NCBI GenBank assembly: GCA_019925105.1
Contig: JAHGAU010000005.1
Span: forward strand, 1,612,001 to 1,676,000
Length of the DNA stretch: 64,000 nt
Direction of reading: 5' to 3'
Origin: Niebla homalea
Taxonomy: Eukaryota; Ascomycota; Lecanoromycetes; Lecanorales; Ramalinaceae
Shown here piece after piece: positions 11,801-24,073 of this stretch. The notes under the pieces are model-generated. The model was not told the DNA's origin. It saw only the letters and a list, made by a program, of their open reading frames with translations, and searched no databases. Made by a program: the position numbers and the translations under genes. Numbering within the stretch: the first letter of the stretch is position 1; the number at the start of each line of letters is the position of its first letter.

Positions 11801-13203
11801 AGCTCGAAGAAAAATTCCATCTTGCACAAGCTTGGGACTGTGTACTGCTTTTGGATGAAGCGGATGTGTTTCTTGCTGAGCGTACGCGCGATGACATTAC
11901 ACGGAATAGTCTTGTTTCTGGTATGCTTGCAATCCGGAGTGACTCTTAATTGAAAGCTTACGATGCTGCAGTATTCCTCCGGGTCCTGGAATACTACAGA
12001 GGCATCTTGTTCCTCACAACCAACCGAGTAGGCGCCTTTGACGATGCGTTCAAATCACGGATACACTTGCCGCTTTACTTCCCTAATCTGGATGAGAAAC
12101 AAACGCTGAGTATCTGGAAGTCGAACTTGAAGCGCACGCTCAAGAGAAAGCAGGGACTCATGCAAGCCGACGAGAAGGAGATACTGTCCTTTGCCAAATC
12201 CCACTTCCAGTTTGGCAAAGACAACAATACCACTTGGAACGGGCGACAGATCAGGAATGCCTTCCAGACTGCAGCAGCCCTGGCTGATTATGAGGCTCAA
12301 GAATTGCACATGAAGAAGACAGGGTCTGACAAGCCAATCCCAGTCCATTCGAGCCTGCTTACACGACATTTCAATGTCGTGGCAGATGCATCCGTGCACT
12401 TCGATAAATACATTGATAGCATAGAGGACACGACGCTCGGCGACCGCGCAAATCAGCGCAATGATCGGATTGACACGATGGACGTGGTCAGGACCAACGT
12501 TCATCAAGAGAAGCCATCTGGAGTGTTCACTCCTAGTATCGTCAGAAGATCCCAGAAATTACAGCCAAGTCAGCAGAATCAGCCTATTCCATTTCGAGGA
12601 GACAAGAAATCAGACAGCAAGAAGCAACGCCCACAACGCGATCCTACACCGCAATATCCCGCTTCGAACGAGAATATCCCTGACTACATGTCAGCTCGAG
12701 GTTCCTATAACAATCAGACATACCATCAGCAACTGCCTCCACCTCAGTTTCAGCAGTGGCCACCCCAACAGCCGCAAATGATACAGCAGCCACAGGGACA
12801 AGGCTTCCAGCCACAGATGATACAGCAGCCACAGCTTCCATCACAACAGCCTCAGCCATCTCAGCCACCGAGCAGCCGCACCCGGAAAGCGAAACGCAGC
12901 CAACATTCTACTCCTGTAGTGCCAGCAGCTGCTCCCAACCTTCAGTATCCGGGCGGGCAAAATCCATACCCCACCCCGGAGTCCTCGGCCTCCTTGTCAG
13001 CTAATCAGCCAGGCATGAATGACCCCTTTTTCCCAAAGCATCGTCCGACCGGGATGGGCATGCAAACGGGACACACTGGACCAATACTGCCGCAGGCTTC
13101 AAATGCTTTTGCGGCTTCCGGCCAGAACGATGAATCAGGGTCGGCCTCTTCATCTGGTTCTGATTCTGATGAGTCCGAGCAGGATGACGAAGATGAAGCC
13201 TGA
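8865..13203 (+). CDS. Large fungal DUF7025-type AAA ATPase (about 1,280 aa, 8 exons)
   Basis: Exons placed: 8865-9863, 9975-11133 (acceptor uncertain), 11181-11363, 11415-11448, 11589-11614, 11666-11713, 11765-11920 and 11972-13203. The N-terminal third is charged and disordered, followed by a coiled-coil-like stretch. Exon 2 has the features found ahead of the ATPase in this family (FKNLWYLFKPGCDVF, then SCYYIDFNGSKFTPVIHTF). The AAA domain follows: GQGLVILLHGVPGVGKTSTA (Walker A), TCGDLGLTAESVERELEE, CVLLLDEADVFLAER (Walker B), and ILFLTTNRVGAFDDAFKSRI (sensor 1 and arginine region). The C-terminus is Gln/Pro-rich and ends in a Ser/Asp/Glu tail. If only the obvious 51-bp intron (9864-9914) were removed, an in-frame TGA at 9939-9941 would remain; a longer intron to the AG at 9974 avoids it. 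The family is widespread in Pezizomycotina with no known substrate. Confidence 0.85.
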
Positions 13204-14135
13204 GGTATTATTATACTCGCAGGCGAGTCGCGGTTTGCCTCTCAGACTTACAAGATTATCGTTGGAAAGGCATAGACTCTGGGAGAAGATCGAGGGGTGA
13301 TTTGACAATGCTTTACAGTTCGAACGGCGGGTGAGATTAAGACTGAGCCCCGAATGTATGCGAGTGATTTTGAGTCTTTTCGCTCATCTGTTTTATAGAT
13401 TTCAGGACTTTGGGGAGAGCAATGAGGATGCGTGAAGGCCACTAAAACCAGTCGAGGAGACTTCTAGACAACCGTATTGTTTCATTCAAAAAAGTTTCGT
13501 TAGATGAAAGCGTCTGCAATTCCTTCCCATCACGTTATCCAGCCTTGAGATATTTAAGAGCTTTCCATCGCATAGTCAACCCGAATTGTTTCCCAAATCG
13601 GGATCTTCTTGCACAACACCCCTTGTCTGCAGGTTCCGATCCTCTACACCAGCGGCAGCGCCAAAACACGAACTATCTTTGTTTTTTTGACTTAGTCCAG
13701 AGCCAGAAGCTGGTCATCGCCGGCATGCTTTGGGAGTTCGATCGAGTCTCCTTTTGGGCAGAACGTTTTCTTTTTATTTAGAGTGTGATGGGAAAGTCAG
13801 CTTCAATCTGAGTATGATCACTGTGAAATTTTGGCTGGGCAATTGGCGCCGACACCTGTGTCTACTTGACGGTTCGCAGAGCTCGCTGTTTGGCATCCTG
13901 CTGTGCAGGCCACCGTTCACATGTATGACAAACTACTGTATCTCTCTTCGACTTCCCCGTCTTTGAGCTGGAAGACTACCTTTGACGTTGCGCTAGTCGC
14001 TCGAGTCCAAAAGTCCCACATGATTTACTATCCTACAATCGAACACAACTATATTGTTACCTCTGTCTTTTGGGGATCAGTAATGGATCAGGCAGTGTTA
14101 GCCCGTAAACGCTCGTATATAATTCGTATGACTGT
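13204..14135. other. Intergenic between convergent genes
   Basis: Serves as 3' region for the AAA gene and the kinase gene. Only short ORFs; nothing recognisable. Confidence 0.5.
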
Positions 14136-17041
14136 TTAGTCGACTTCCAAGATTTGTGGAAGTCCCAACCCAATCAAGAGCATGGTCGCCAAGAATGTAT
14201 AAGGCATGAACGCATTCTGCAAGTCGGTCTTATCGACGAAAATAAGCCAGAGGACGACAAAGACGAGACCAAGGATGGTCAAGGATAAGATCCATGCAAT
14301 GATCTTCCGAAGAGAAAAGCCTTGGCGAGCATGCATGCCCCAAGGACGGTCATCTGGGCCTCGTGGGTGGGTGGATATCCTTTTCGGTATCATGGCGAGG
14401 GTGGTTTTGATCCCACTTGCCAATGCTGGGTTGTGGATGCCGTTAATGATTTCTCTTTCGGCAATCCTCATATGAGCTTCCTCTGGCGATTGAAGCGTGT
14501 AATCCCATGATGTAGGATCGGAAGGAGGCAAACCTATCTTCAGCTTGACAACTTCAACTTGGCGGGGGCGTAATAGGCTGAATTGAATGAAATCCACCCC
14601 CAAGCAGCTTTTCCATGAAAAAAGTCTCCCCCTCCAGGTGCGGATTCTGTTATATTCTTTGATTAGACGCTCACATAGAGACTTATCGTCGAGTATCTGC
14701 TCGGCCTTTTGCAAAGAACATAGCTTTGTGATCCGAAGTTCTGACCAAGCTTCGTCCACGCACCAGTAAATTTCCACATCTCGCAAGCGAGGCCTCGCAG
14801 GCAGCCTACTGTTAGTAGGGGAACTAGATGGCAGCGGGGGCCTTGGTTGACTTCGAGAGCCTGACAGCGCAGGTGGCTGCGCCTGCGAGCGCGTGTTACC
14901 GGTTGGCCTGTGTAGAGGAGCAGACATAATTGGGGCTCTTGATGACTGACAGCGGATGGAGTTGCAGGGTCTGAGGGTTCTAGGGTCAATTGTGGTATCT
15001 CAGCAAGTTTCCGACAATTTTTTTGGTAGGCTTGGGCAATCCACTCTGGTGTATCGATGTTCAGAGTCCGATTGCTCCATTCCCAAGATATTCTACAATA
15101 GCCTTGAGGGCAAGACCTTTCTCCATTGTCAAGTGGCCACCAGTCTATCTGTTGCCCTACCCAGCTCTCAATCCTCCCTTTGCAATGGTCGATAGCGGAG
15201 GGGGGTTTAATGAAACGAGCCGAGGTAATAAAAACATGTCTCAAGCCATCGAAGTGAGGAGAGATACCGCAAATCCTTAACGCTTGAGTGACGCCAGCCG
15301 ATGAAGGTCTCTCAGAACATGAACTAAGCATCGCTCGCAGTATAGGACTCGTGCTTTTGGCGCGAAAGTCTAATTGCGATAAATGCGATATCCAGTCAAG
15401 CACCTCGTCCTTGACTTTTACGCCATCATCGAAACGCGTATTGCTGATTTTACGAAAACGAAAAACACCTGCACCGCCCTCGATCAAAAAGCTAAGGAGC
15501 TCCACAAAGACGGATCCAAGCTTCCACACGTCTCCACTTTTGAGCTCTTCAGAAGTGGGCGTCAGCTTGTTTGAAGACGACCCTGACTTGCTTGGAGGCA
15601 CAGTCTGACCCTCTTTGAAACGTTCTCGGATTTCCGGTGGGTCGTACTGCCAGGCAGACCGTGCTTCTTGTAATCCAAGGCGCCAGCTTGATTTGGTGTT
15701 CAAATCGACGGCAAGGCCGAAATCTGTGAGCTTTGCGATAATGAAAGGCGGGCTCTGAGCGTATTCGTAGAGTAGTATGTTTGAGGGTTTGATGTCTGAA
15801 TGCACGATCTGGCACTCGTCGTGCAGATAAGCCAGTCCGCTGGCCAAGCCTTCAAATTCTGACCACAACGTCTTCGAAGCGATCGATACAAAGTCTGCCG
15901 GAAATCTGGGTGGCGGCGTCCCGGGCTTAATATGTTGGGAGGTATCTGCCATCTTGGTGGAAGAAAACCAGAATAGCTGTCTTAGATTGCCAGCGGCAAG
16001 TGGAAACGTGAAATTGTAATACATGTTGCCTGCCTCTGCATATCTAAACGCATTCAGAAAATCGACGACGTTTCGATGATGGCCCTTAGTAATCGCTCTC
16101 AGGCTCTGGTATTCCTGCGAGAACTCTTCCAGTGTTGTTTGCTCTTTCAGCCTCTTCACTGCTACCTTGAATATTTTTGCGCTAGGAGAGCTCGACTCTG
16201 TTGTTGAAACCCATGACCAGCGAGCTTTGGCCTCGAAAACGTTGCAAGTCAAGCCACCGGAGACCGTGCTCGTATAAAGTGAACCAAGCGCACCCCGCTT
16301 GTAGTCGACAGCTAATCCAAAAACGCTGTATTGCAGTCCAGTACCATCAGCATTCGCACTCTCCGCCGTTAGCTTGAATGAACCTTCGGCTGACGGTCTC
16401 ATCAATGGTATACCCTCATTATCAGGTGCTGGAACGCGGCCTGGGAGTTTGGGACCAGTAGTACGATCTGTACGCCTTGTGTTACCTTGCTCTTCATAAA
16501 TGTATTCCTCTTGCTCTTGAATCTGTTGGCCTCTTCGAGCGTCGAGGTGGTCCTGTTCGGCCTCTGACAAAGGGCGAGGGATCCCCATTCGATACTCATC
16601 ATCTTTGAGCTCGATCTTGAGATTACCCAATCCAAAGATGAAGAACAAAAAGTTTAGGACATCTTGGTAGCGAGGTCTGTAGGATGGTATACCCTCATTA
16701 TCAGGTGCTGGAACGCGGCCTGGGAGATTGGGACCAGTAGTGCGATCTGTACGCCTTGTGTTTCCTTGCTCTTCATAAATGTATTCCTCTTGCTCTTGAA
16801 TCTGTTGGCCTCTTCGAGCGTCGAGGTGGTCCTTTTCGGCCTCTAACAAAGGGCGAGGGATCCCCATTCGATACTGATCATCTTTGAGCTCGATCTTGAG
16901 ATTACCCAATCCAAAGATGAAGAACACAAAGTTTAGGACATCTTGGTAGGGAGGTCTGTAGGCGGAAGTTACTAGCCATAACATTGTTCCACTAGATATC
17001 GAGGTCAGCGTTCTAACCAGATCGAACTTTTTTGTAGACAC
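14136..17041 (-). CDS. Protein kinase with C-terminal membrane segments; frame break near 14,950
   Basis: An open frame from 17041 covers a tandemly repeated N-terminal region, then a kinase domain: FKVAVKRLK with the ATP-binding Lys, IVHSDIKPSNILL with the catalytic Asp, LTDFGLAVD (DFG), a substrate-site DPPEI in place of APE, and a C-lobe. All catalytic residues are present, so it is probably active. Downstream the coding signal moves to another frame (14136 to about 14950): a Pro-rich linker, then a fungal domain with EIYWCVDEAWSELRITKL and FSWKSCLGVDFIQFSLL, and two hydrophobic segments (IIAWILSLTILGLVFVVLWL; FLATMLLIGLGLPQI) that would anchor the end in a membrane. No good intron joins the two frames; a frameshift or an unusual intron at about 14,940-15,000 is needed. 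Whether the gene is intact is therefore open. The substrate is unknown. Confidence 0.75.
16405..16962. repeat. 279-bp in-frame tandem duplication inside the kinase gene
   Basis: Copy one is 16405-16683 and copy two 16684-16962, period exactly 279 bp (93 codons). By eye about 8 mismatches separate the copies (about 97 percent identity). Each encodes a block with YQDVLNF.FFIFGLGNLKIE, then MGIPRPL, LDARRGQQIQEQEEYIYEEQ and GRVPAPDNEGIP. The frame stays open through both. Confidence 0.95.
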
Positions 17042-18468
17042 AGTTCAGGCTATCAGGCTATCAGTGGTAAAGATGAAATGGAGCGGAGGAAAAACGCTCA
17101 AAGAGAGACTGAAGTACTTAAGACTGAAGTACTTAAGGCTGATGAAATAAGGGTCCAACTATCTCGCCTTCAGCCAATCAATCAGGACTACTCGATCTGT
17201 CTTCGCCGAACGTACTTCAGCCATTAATAACGAGCGTACCAAGGTAGCAGGACCCCCCTGGCAGCACTAGGCTTGTATGTTTCTCTGTCAAAGGGAAATC
17301 TTCGACCGTCTGCTACTGAGCTTGGGAGTTGGCAAAGAATAGAATTGGTAAGTCTTGGAGGGCTATCGTCATAGACAAATTGCATTTCACCACATGATAC
17401 TGAGAGCAGGTTACTGATGAGATACAGCTTCTGGTCAAAGCTTCTCTGGTGGGAATGCATCCTTGATGCTAGAACAGCAACATCCTCAGGAATCTCGTGC
17501 ATCTGGAATTGTCATTGGCAATGCATGCTATTCAAGAGAACGAGGAAAATATTGATCGTTCAGAGAGCTTTTAGGCAATCTGAATGAAAATTTTATCTGT
17601 GTCAACATGCCTCAACCACTGAACAGCCATGCGTGCAGGGCCGTCTCGAAAAAACAGTTGAAGCTTGATCTTGAGGGAGGTGGCATTTTGCCTACTCGTA
17701 AGGTCATGCTCTGAAAGCTCTTCCATAATTCGAGAATATCCATAATTGTCGATTATGTACGAGAATCGGAGTAGTAGCGGTCCCATCAAGCCGCTCGGCT
17801 CGGCACTTCTTCCCCGTTAAACTTAGAAGAGCTCCCCAACCGGACAGTACGGATAATACGCATTTTGTGCTACGCTTTGCGGTGTGAAACACTCTATCAG
17901 AGCATGCTATTTTTAGATCTATAGACCCCGTGCGATAAGGCCGGACTCACCAGTAAGGAACGTAACAAAAGAAGGTCTGGGTACGCCTCTAGGGGCATCG
18001 TCATGCGTATTTAAAAGCCCGACAATGTAGGTATGACCTGTACTGTCCGGTTGGGGGGTTCGTCCGGTTGGTAGGCGAGCTCTTCTATTCGTGCCACAGC
18101 CGAGGCCTTCCCCACTTTCAAAGTCCAGTCCGATCGTCCTGACAGAGCTCGGGGAAAAGGCGTTTATCAGGCAATAATCAGAGTTGCTGGACAACTCCCT
18201 GAAATGCATTTCCCCATCTTCTCTAGGCAAGTATCAGGTCAAGGACCGCATGTGTTCTGTTCCTGCATCGAATCGTGGGCGGCTCGTTGGTCACGCAGCT
18301 CAGCCGCAAGTATTCCCATCATTTGCGCCTGAGCCTGAAAAGAGTGCATTATTTCATTTCATTTATGATACTTTTACTACTCGTATCTTGCAGCTCCGAC
18401 CAAGATAGATTGCATCCTGTCAGCACTATCTGACTGGTCGCTACAAAGTCCCTCCAAGCACACTCGAA
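17042..18468. other. Intergenic, two short minus ORFs of doubtful status
   Basis: Minus-strand ORFs at 17224-17502 (92 aa) and 17571-17789 (72 aa) have plausible amino-acid composition but no domain and no clear splice connection. A direct repeat (aagactgaagtacttaag) occurs twice at about 17,108-17,137. The right end is the promoter of the alcohol oxidase gene. Confidence 0.35.
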
Positions 18469-20789
18469 ATGACTACCACGCAGTTGAACATGATCTCTCC
18501 TTTGGAAGCTCCCCTGCCTCCAGCTCGAAAGGGCGAGGTACTCACCGACTCACAATGGGTCACTCTCATGGCAATCGCTGATACCCTAATCCCTTCAATT
18601 GGGGTCTCGTCAAAAGATTCGCCCAAAATCCTGGGCCTGCCCCACTCCGACTACGCATCAGCTGAAGCAACAGTCAGAAGTCGGTTGCCTTCAAACGAAG
18701 ACCCAAAACTCGCTACCCGATATCTGCAGGAGAATGCAAGCTCTGTCCCTGAGTTCAGAGAGCTGTTGAACAGATTCATACGAGACTACTTGCATACAGA
18801 GGCCCAGAAAGGGATCAAGGTGATCTTGTCGGCCCTTGAGTGAGTCTCGTCACCGTCCGCATGTGTCCATCACATCTGATCCGAAATAGCACTCGTGCAG
18901 GCTGTCTCGTCATGACCGGCTCAAGCACTTCATTTCACCTCCAGCCCGCGAATGTACGTGAGAAAATCCTACAAGGATGGTATCAGTCTTACCTCAAACC
19001 GCTTCGATCGAGCTCGAAAGCCTTTCAAGGCCTGGTGTTGGCTACCTGGGGAAGGACTAGCCCAACTCTGAGTCTAAGTCTCGGCTTTCCCCGCACACCT
19101 GTCCATGGCAAGCCAGGCAAGGGATACGACTACAGCTTCATACAGTTTCCTCCTGGTTCAGAGCCTGAGACAGTCGAGACCGATGTTGTAATAGTTGGCA
19201 GCGGGTGCGGTGGCGGCGTTTGCGCCAAAACCCTAGCAGAAGCCGGGCAGAGGGTTATCGTCTGCGAAAAAGCATACCACTGGGGTCCAGAGCATATGCC
19301 TATGACATCTGCGGATGCCGGCGTACATCTCTATCAGAGTGGTGGTATCATAGGGACTGACGACGGCGAGCTTGGTGTCGTCGCAGCCCAGGCATTCGGT
19401 GGCGGTGGCACAGTCAACTGGTCGGCATCGCTACAGACACAAGGTTTCGTTAGAGAAGAATGGGCCGAGCAGGGGCTTACCTACTTCACCTCGTCTGGAT
19501 ACCAAGACAGCCTCGATCGCGTCTGCCACCGAATGGGCGTGTCAACCAAACACATCGACCATAATGTCAACAATCAAATCCTCGACGAGGGTGCCCGAAA
19601 GCTAGGATTCAGCCACAAGGATGTACCTCAAAATACCGGAGGGAACACGCATTACTGCGGCTATTGCACCATGGGCTGCGGCGCCGCTGAGAAGCAAGGT
19701 CCTGTCGTATCATTCCTCCCAGATGCTGAGCGAGCTGGCGCCCAGTTCATTGAAGGCTTCCAAGCCAACAAGGTCATCTTCGAAGACGTCAACGGGAAGA
19801 AGACTGCTACCGGTGTCGAGGGCACCTGGATCTCCCGCGATAGCAACGGCGGCGTTTCCGGTACCGACCAAACCACTCGCTCCGTCATCATCAGAGCCAG
19901 ACGTGTCATAGTCTCCTCCGGTACCATCCAATCACCCCTCCTCCTTCTCCGCTCCCAACTCAAGAACCCCCACATCGGCCGCAACCTCCACCTTCACCCA
20001 ACCACCGTCGTCTGTGGCTACTACCCGGATCGGCCTCGCTTCAACCCCTGGGAAGGTGGCATCCTCACCAAAGTGTGCGACCAATTTGAAAACCTCGACG
20101 GCCATGGCCATGGTGTAAAACTCGAATGTATGACCATGATCCCCAGCTGGCTCATCGCCTTCAGTACCTGGCGCGGCGGGACGGACATTAAGAGCATGGC
20201 GACGAAGATGCCCTGGATGACCGGCCATTTGCCCATTGCGCGTGATAGAGACACCGGGCGCGTGTACCCAGACCCCTCGGATGGGACACCGAGGGTTGCG
20301 TATACACTCAGCAATCTCGACCGCGGTCACATCCTCGAGGGTCTCATCGCCGCAACCAAGATCGCCTACGTCGAGGGCGCCAAGGAGATCTGGCTGGGCC
20401 ACAGCGGCATCCCCGTCTTCCACCGCGCCGACGACCGCGCCGACGACCGCGCCGACGATTCCCAAGATCTCGGGGTCAATGAACCCAGCTTCCAAGCCTG
20501 GCTCAAGACGATCCGGAAACACGGCTTGCCTCCCTTGGAGATGAGTTTCGGCACCGCGCATCAGATGGGGACCTGTCGGATGGCTACGAGCGAGCGGGCC
20601 GGCGTTGTAGATCCGAGTGGCAAGGTCTGGGGCACCGAAGGGTTGTACGTGGCTGATGCGAGTGTGTTCCCGAGCGCGAGTGGGGTCAATCCGATGGTGA
20701 CAACGATGGCGATCAGTGATTTCATCAGTCGCGGCGTTGCGAAGGACTTGGCCCAGGAGGCCAGCGTGGAGCAGAAGGCTCGCCTGTGA
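18469..20789 (+). CDS. Long-chain fatty alcohol oxidase, GMC family (756 aa)
   Basis: Exons 18469-18839 and 18890-20789, intron 18840-18889 with GTGAGT and a TAG acceptor; 757 codons. Long-chain alcohol oxidases (EC 1.1.3.20) oxidise fatty alcohols to aldehydes with O2, using FAD, during alkane and wax-alcohol use. The N-terminal 120 residues are the helical extension typical of this group. The ADP-binding motif is VETDVVIVGSGCGGGVCAKT. Mid-protein elements include AFGGGGTVNWSASLQT and CGYCTMGC. The C-terminal GMC block has MSFGTAHQMGTCRM and VADASVFPSASGVNPMVTTM, with the conserved catalytic His and Asn positions. The last three residues are ARL, a PTS1 match, so peroxisomal import is likely. 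A short acidic-basic repeat (ADDRADDRADD) interrupts a surface loop. Length fits the family. Confidence 0.92.
20424..20459 (+). repeat. 12-bp tandem repeat, 3 copies, inside the alcohol oxidase
   Basis: Unit cgcgccgacgac, the third copy ending in t, encoding RADD-type repeats. It keeps the frame and looks like a recent slippage expansion. Confidence 0.9.
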
Positions 20790-21339
20790 ATGTTCATGTT
20801 GTGATGATGACGACGAAGAACGATGTATTGAGACTGATATGTAAGTGTACGGCAAATTTTGTATCGCTAGTCATTGCCAGGTTTGTGTCTCTACGAATGT
20901 GCTTATACTCTGTTCGGGTTGGACATTGCTGTATCTAGTACACATCTACATCCCCTTCTATTCCAACAGCTCCATACTACTGGTTGATTCGCTTTGACTC
21001 GCGTCTTCACTGATCGGTTTCCGCGCACCGACTGCTTTCTTGCCAGCTTTTGTCAACTCTTAGGTACACTACACCCAACCGCCACGTCCCCTGAAACCGA
21101 ACCTCACAACATTCTTCACCGATTTATTATTCGGCTTGACTATCCTCCAGACTATTTTACCCTCTCCCCTACTGTATGTACACCACCGCTCGCTCATCTC
21201 ATCATCATCATCATGTTGCGACGCATCTACAATATCCGTTTGCGGGAAAATCCCCCTTTCCTCTCCTCCCCCCCTCTTCCCCCCTCCCCTTTTCTGTCTC
21301 TCTCTCGCAGATAAAAAAAAAACACGCGTGTTTTTCCAA
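20790..21339. other. Intergenic between convergent genes, pyrimidine-rich
   Basis: 3' regions of the alcohol oxidase and the phosphatase. A C/T-rich run (about 21,250-21,310) is followed by a tract of A at about 21,313-21,322. No gene seen. Confidence 0.5.
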
Positions 21340-23295
21340 TCACTCATATCCGGCCACTTGTTTCTCATCTGGGATAGTCGGCCGATCCAGATTCGCGGCG
21401 CAGGCGCTCTTCCAGTCCCGCGGCGTGAAGCGATCGACGATGGATTTGAAGGCTTCCTGGCAAACACGGGTGCGCGAAAAGGGGGCACCGGGGGTTAGCT
21501 TTTTGCTCCTCGACGATCAGGGGGGGTTGGAGCAGGGATATGGTGGCAAAGTGAACGGTCTGGCTTCTTTCCTCCCTCCCGTGTTACCGGAAGTGGTGGG
21601 GGGGAAGTGTATAACAGCACTCATGCAGTTTTCTGGGTTGGGGTTGGGGTGGGGAGGTGGCAGGATGGGGTGGACGTACGAGTGTACAGAAGCTCTCGTC
21701 ACCTTGCCAGTGTTTCCCTGGTGACCTGCACCCAGGGACCGTGATGGGGCGGTCGTTGTATCTGACGCGGACGAAGAAGCCGTCCATCTTCTGTCTCTCC
21801 GAGGGCGAGAGCTCGGAGACCGGTCTTCGTGAGATACCCTCCTCGGTGGCCACTCTGGCATCACTACCACGACCACCCCTCCCGAAGAACTTGGCCATCA
21901 CACCACTCGAACCTTTGACGTCGGTCTGCTGTTGTTTGCCTGCCGCCGTGGCCGTGGCAGCCACGTCCATTGGACCGCCTCCCACGTTCTCCCTTCCCTC
22001 GGCCTTGAACAGCTCAACAGCAACGTGACTCGTGTAAGGCGGCCAGCTCTCCCCCTCGAACGCGCCGAGACTACTCAGGAAAGCCGCGAGCGTAGTATCA
22101 TGGCACCCACTCATCCCGAACATGAGACTCTTCTCCCCGCCCCTCCCCTCACCCAACTCGCCTTCCGTGCCACCAACCTCCAAGATGCCATCATTGCCCC
22201 TCCTCTCCACCCTCCCCACCATCCTCGCCACCACATCGCCCGCCAAACTCCCAATGCCCAGTTGCCGATACTCCAGACTCTCCTTGTACCCGGCAAACCA
22301 CTCCTCCACCCCAATCTTATCAATCACCTCCCTGACCCTCTTCCCATAAAATTCCCCCGGCAACCTCGTGTCCTCGCCATGGGCCAGCGTGCTATTCACC
22401 GTGTCCATCACCCCACTCAACCGCGGATGCCCATCCACCTTCACCTCCCCGCCAGCCTCCTCAGGCATCCACCTCCCAATCTCCTTGCTCAAATACCCCA
22501 TCTCCTCACTCCCATTCCACCGCCCCGCCGCCCGCGCCCCAAACGCCTTCATCAGCTGGCTGAAGCGCTTGCAGAACGCTTCGTTGGGGAACAACGTCTC
22601 ATCGGCAGGGGCCCGGGTGATCACCGTCGGCGGCGCGAAGTCCGCCGTCCGCGCCGAGGGCGGGTAGAGCCCCCAGAAGGTCTGCTGCACCGATTCCAGC
22701 GCGCGCGGCATGGGCGTCGCGCGCAGGTACATCAGGTCCGCGTCCCCAATGACGGGCGGCAGGTACCGCAGCTGCGCGACGTAGAGCCGGCGCAGCCGCT
22801 GCCCCAGAGCCAAGGTGGTCCGCCGGCCCGTGTCGGTGAGTTCGCCCAGGTTGCAGATGTTGTCGTGGTGGTGGCGGTTGCGCGGGCCGGTGGCCAGCAC
22901 GGCGGCGTCGTGCGCGCCGAAGGTTTCGAGCCGCCGCCGCCAGGGGAGCGGGGAGAATGCGGAGGGGTCTGAGGGGGGGGAAGGGGCGGTGGTGGTGAGG
23001 ATGGTGGAGGTCAGGTGGCGGGCGGCGTGGCAGTAGGGCCAGAAGGGGGCGAGGCCCGTGTTTTGGAAACGCGCGGAGACGGGGGAGCGTTCGCCGTGGC
23101 GGAGGAGCTGGGTAAAGGGTGTGTTAACGGAGATTTAGGTGTAGGAGAAACAGGGGCCAGTGTGTCACAATGGGGCAGGAAGGAGCATGGAGTGAAGGTG
23201 TGTACAATTTGCACCAATTGGAGCTTCAGCTCTTTGGGATAGAGGCGGTCGAGTTCCTCCTGCGAGTACGGCCCGCGGGGGACGAGGGTGGTCAT
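21340..23295 (-). CDS. Histidine acid phosphatase (544 aa, 3 exons)
   Basis: Exons 23206-23295, 21680-23107 and 21340-21456, introns 23108-23205 and 21457-21679, all in phase 0; 545 codons. Histidine acid phosphatases hydrolyse phosphomonoesters through a phospho-His intermediate. The catalytic motif LLRHGERSP opens exon 2, only visible after splicing. MYLRATPMPRALES is the second substrate-phosphate Arg region, and GMSGCHDTTLAAFL holds the distal HD pair. The C-terminal VPGCRSPGKHWQGDESFCTL joined to EAFKSIVDRFTPRDW is characteristic of fungal members. There is no clear signal peptide (start MTTLVPRGPYSQEELDRLYP), so the enzyme is more likely intracellular than a secreted phytase. A low-complexity insert (about residues 390-430) separates the HD region from the tail. 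The long ORF on the opposite strand is a shadow caused by high GC. Confidence 0.9.
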
Positions 23296-24073
23296 TGTGG
23301 CGTGGCGGGTGATGGCATCTCCTGGTGCGAGATGTCAATGATGAGGCGTGAGAAGTTGCTATCCTTGCGAAGCATCAAATTGCAAAGCTCACAACGGACG
23401 CGTTAGCTGCATGTGAATATCAAGATCGTTTTGACCTCCATGACTCGAGGAACTCGAATTTGCGATTCACCACGGGCGGGATTTAAGGGTCCGGCGATTT
23501 GAAGGATTTGAAGCGGGATCTTCAAACGGGCATGTCTTCAAACTCTCGTCAATCTGCAAAGCGCAGGTCAGCATACGACAAATTTTCGACGTAAGCTTAG
23601 CTCAGGATATCGTGTGCTTGTGTTTATCAAGCTCTGATGGTCATTTCCCTACAATAGTCATAAAGAAGTCGGCAACTCTTTCCTCTTCCTTCGCATAATA
23701 ATGACATTTTACCAAGCTTGGTCAGAGGCTGCACCGCGGACCCCCGCGAGCAAAGTAGAGTAGCATGCCACAGCCATCCAGAGATTGGCAAGGAGCTGTA
23801 TGCTACCAAATCTCGGGATGCTGTGGCGCGTTTTCTTTGTCATGACGGAGTACCTGATGATCTCTATCTACCACCGTGGCAGAGACCCAAGTTTACCACG
23901 CAATGTCGGATAAACAGCGTGAGTCAGAGATATTGGCTATGAGTACCGGGAAAGTATCATGTTTACCAGCGTTGAATCTGGCCTCATCCCTCTGATAGGT
24001 TGAACACTTGTATTCTGAAGTCTCTGGATGTTACCTGAGTCTACCCGAAAAGCTCAACGAGGTTCTACTTCTA
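23296..24073. other. Intergenic, no gene supported
   Basis: Left side is the promoter of the phosphatase, right side the 3' region of the cyclase. Only ORFs under 80 codons. Confidence 0.5.

Noticed and set aside
19932..20855. Minus-strand ORF of 307 codons
   Set aside because: Antisense to the GMC oxidase; composition is a mirror of its codon use.
21932..22972. Plus-strand ORF of 346 codons
   Set aside because: It is antisense to the histidine acid phosphatase, which has all catalytic motifs; the ORF is Pro/Arg/His-rich and arises from high GC at third positions.
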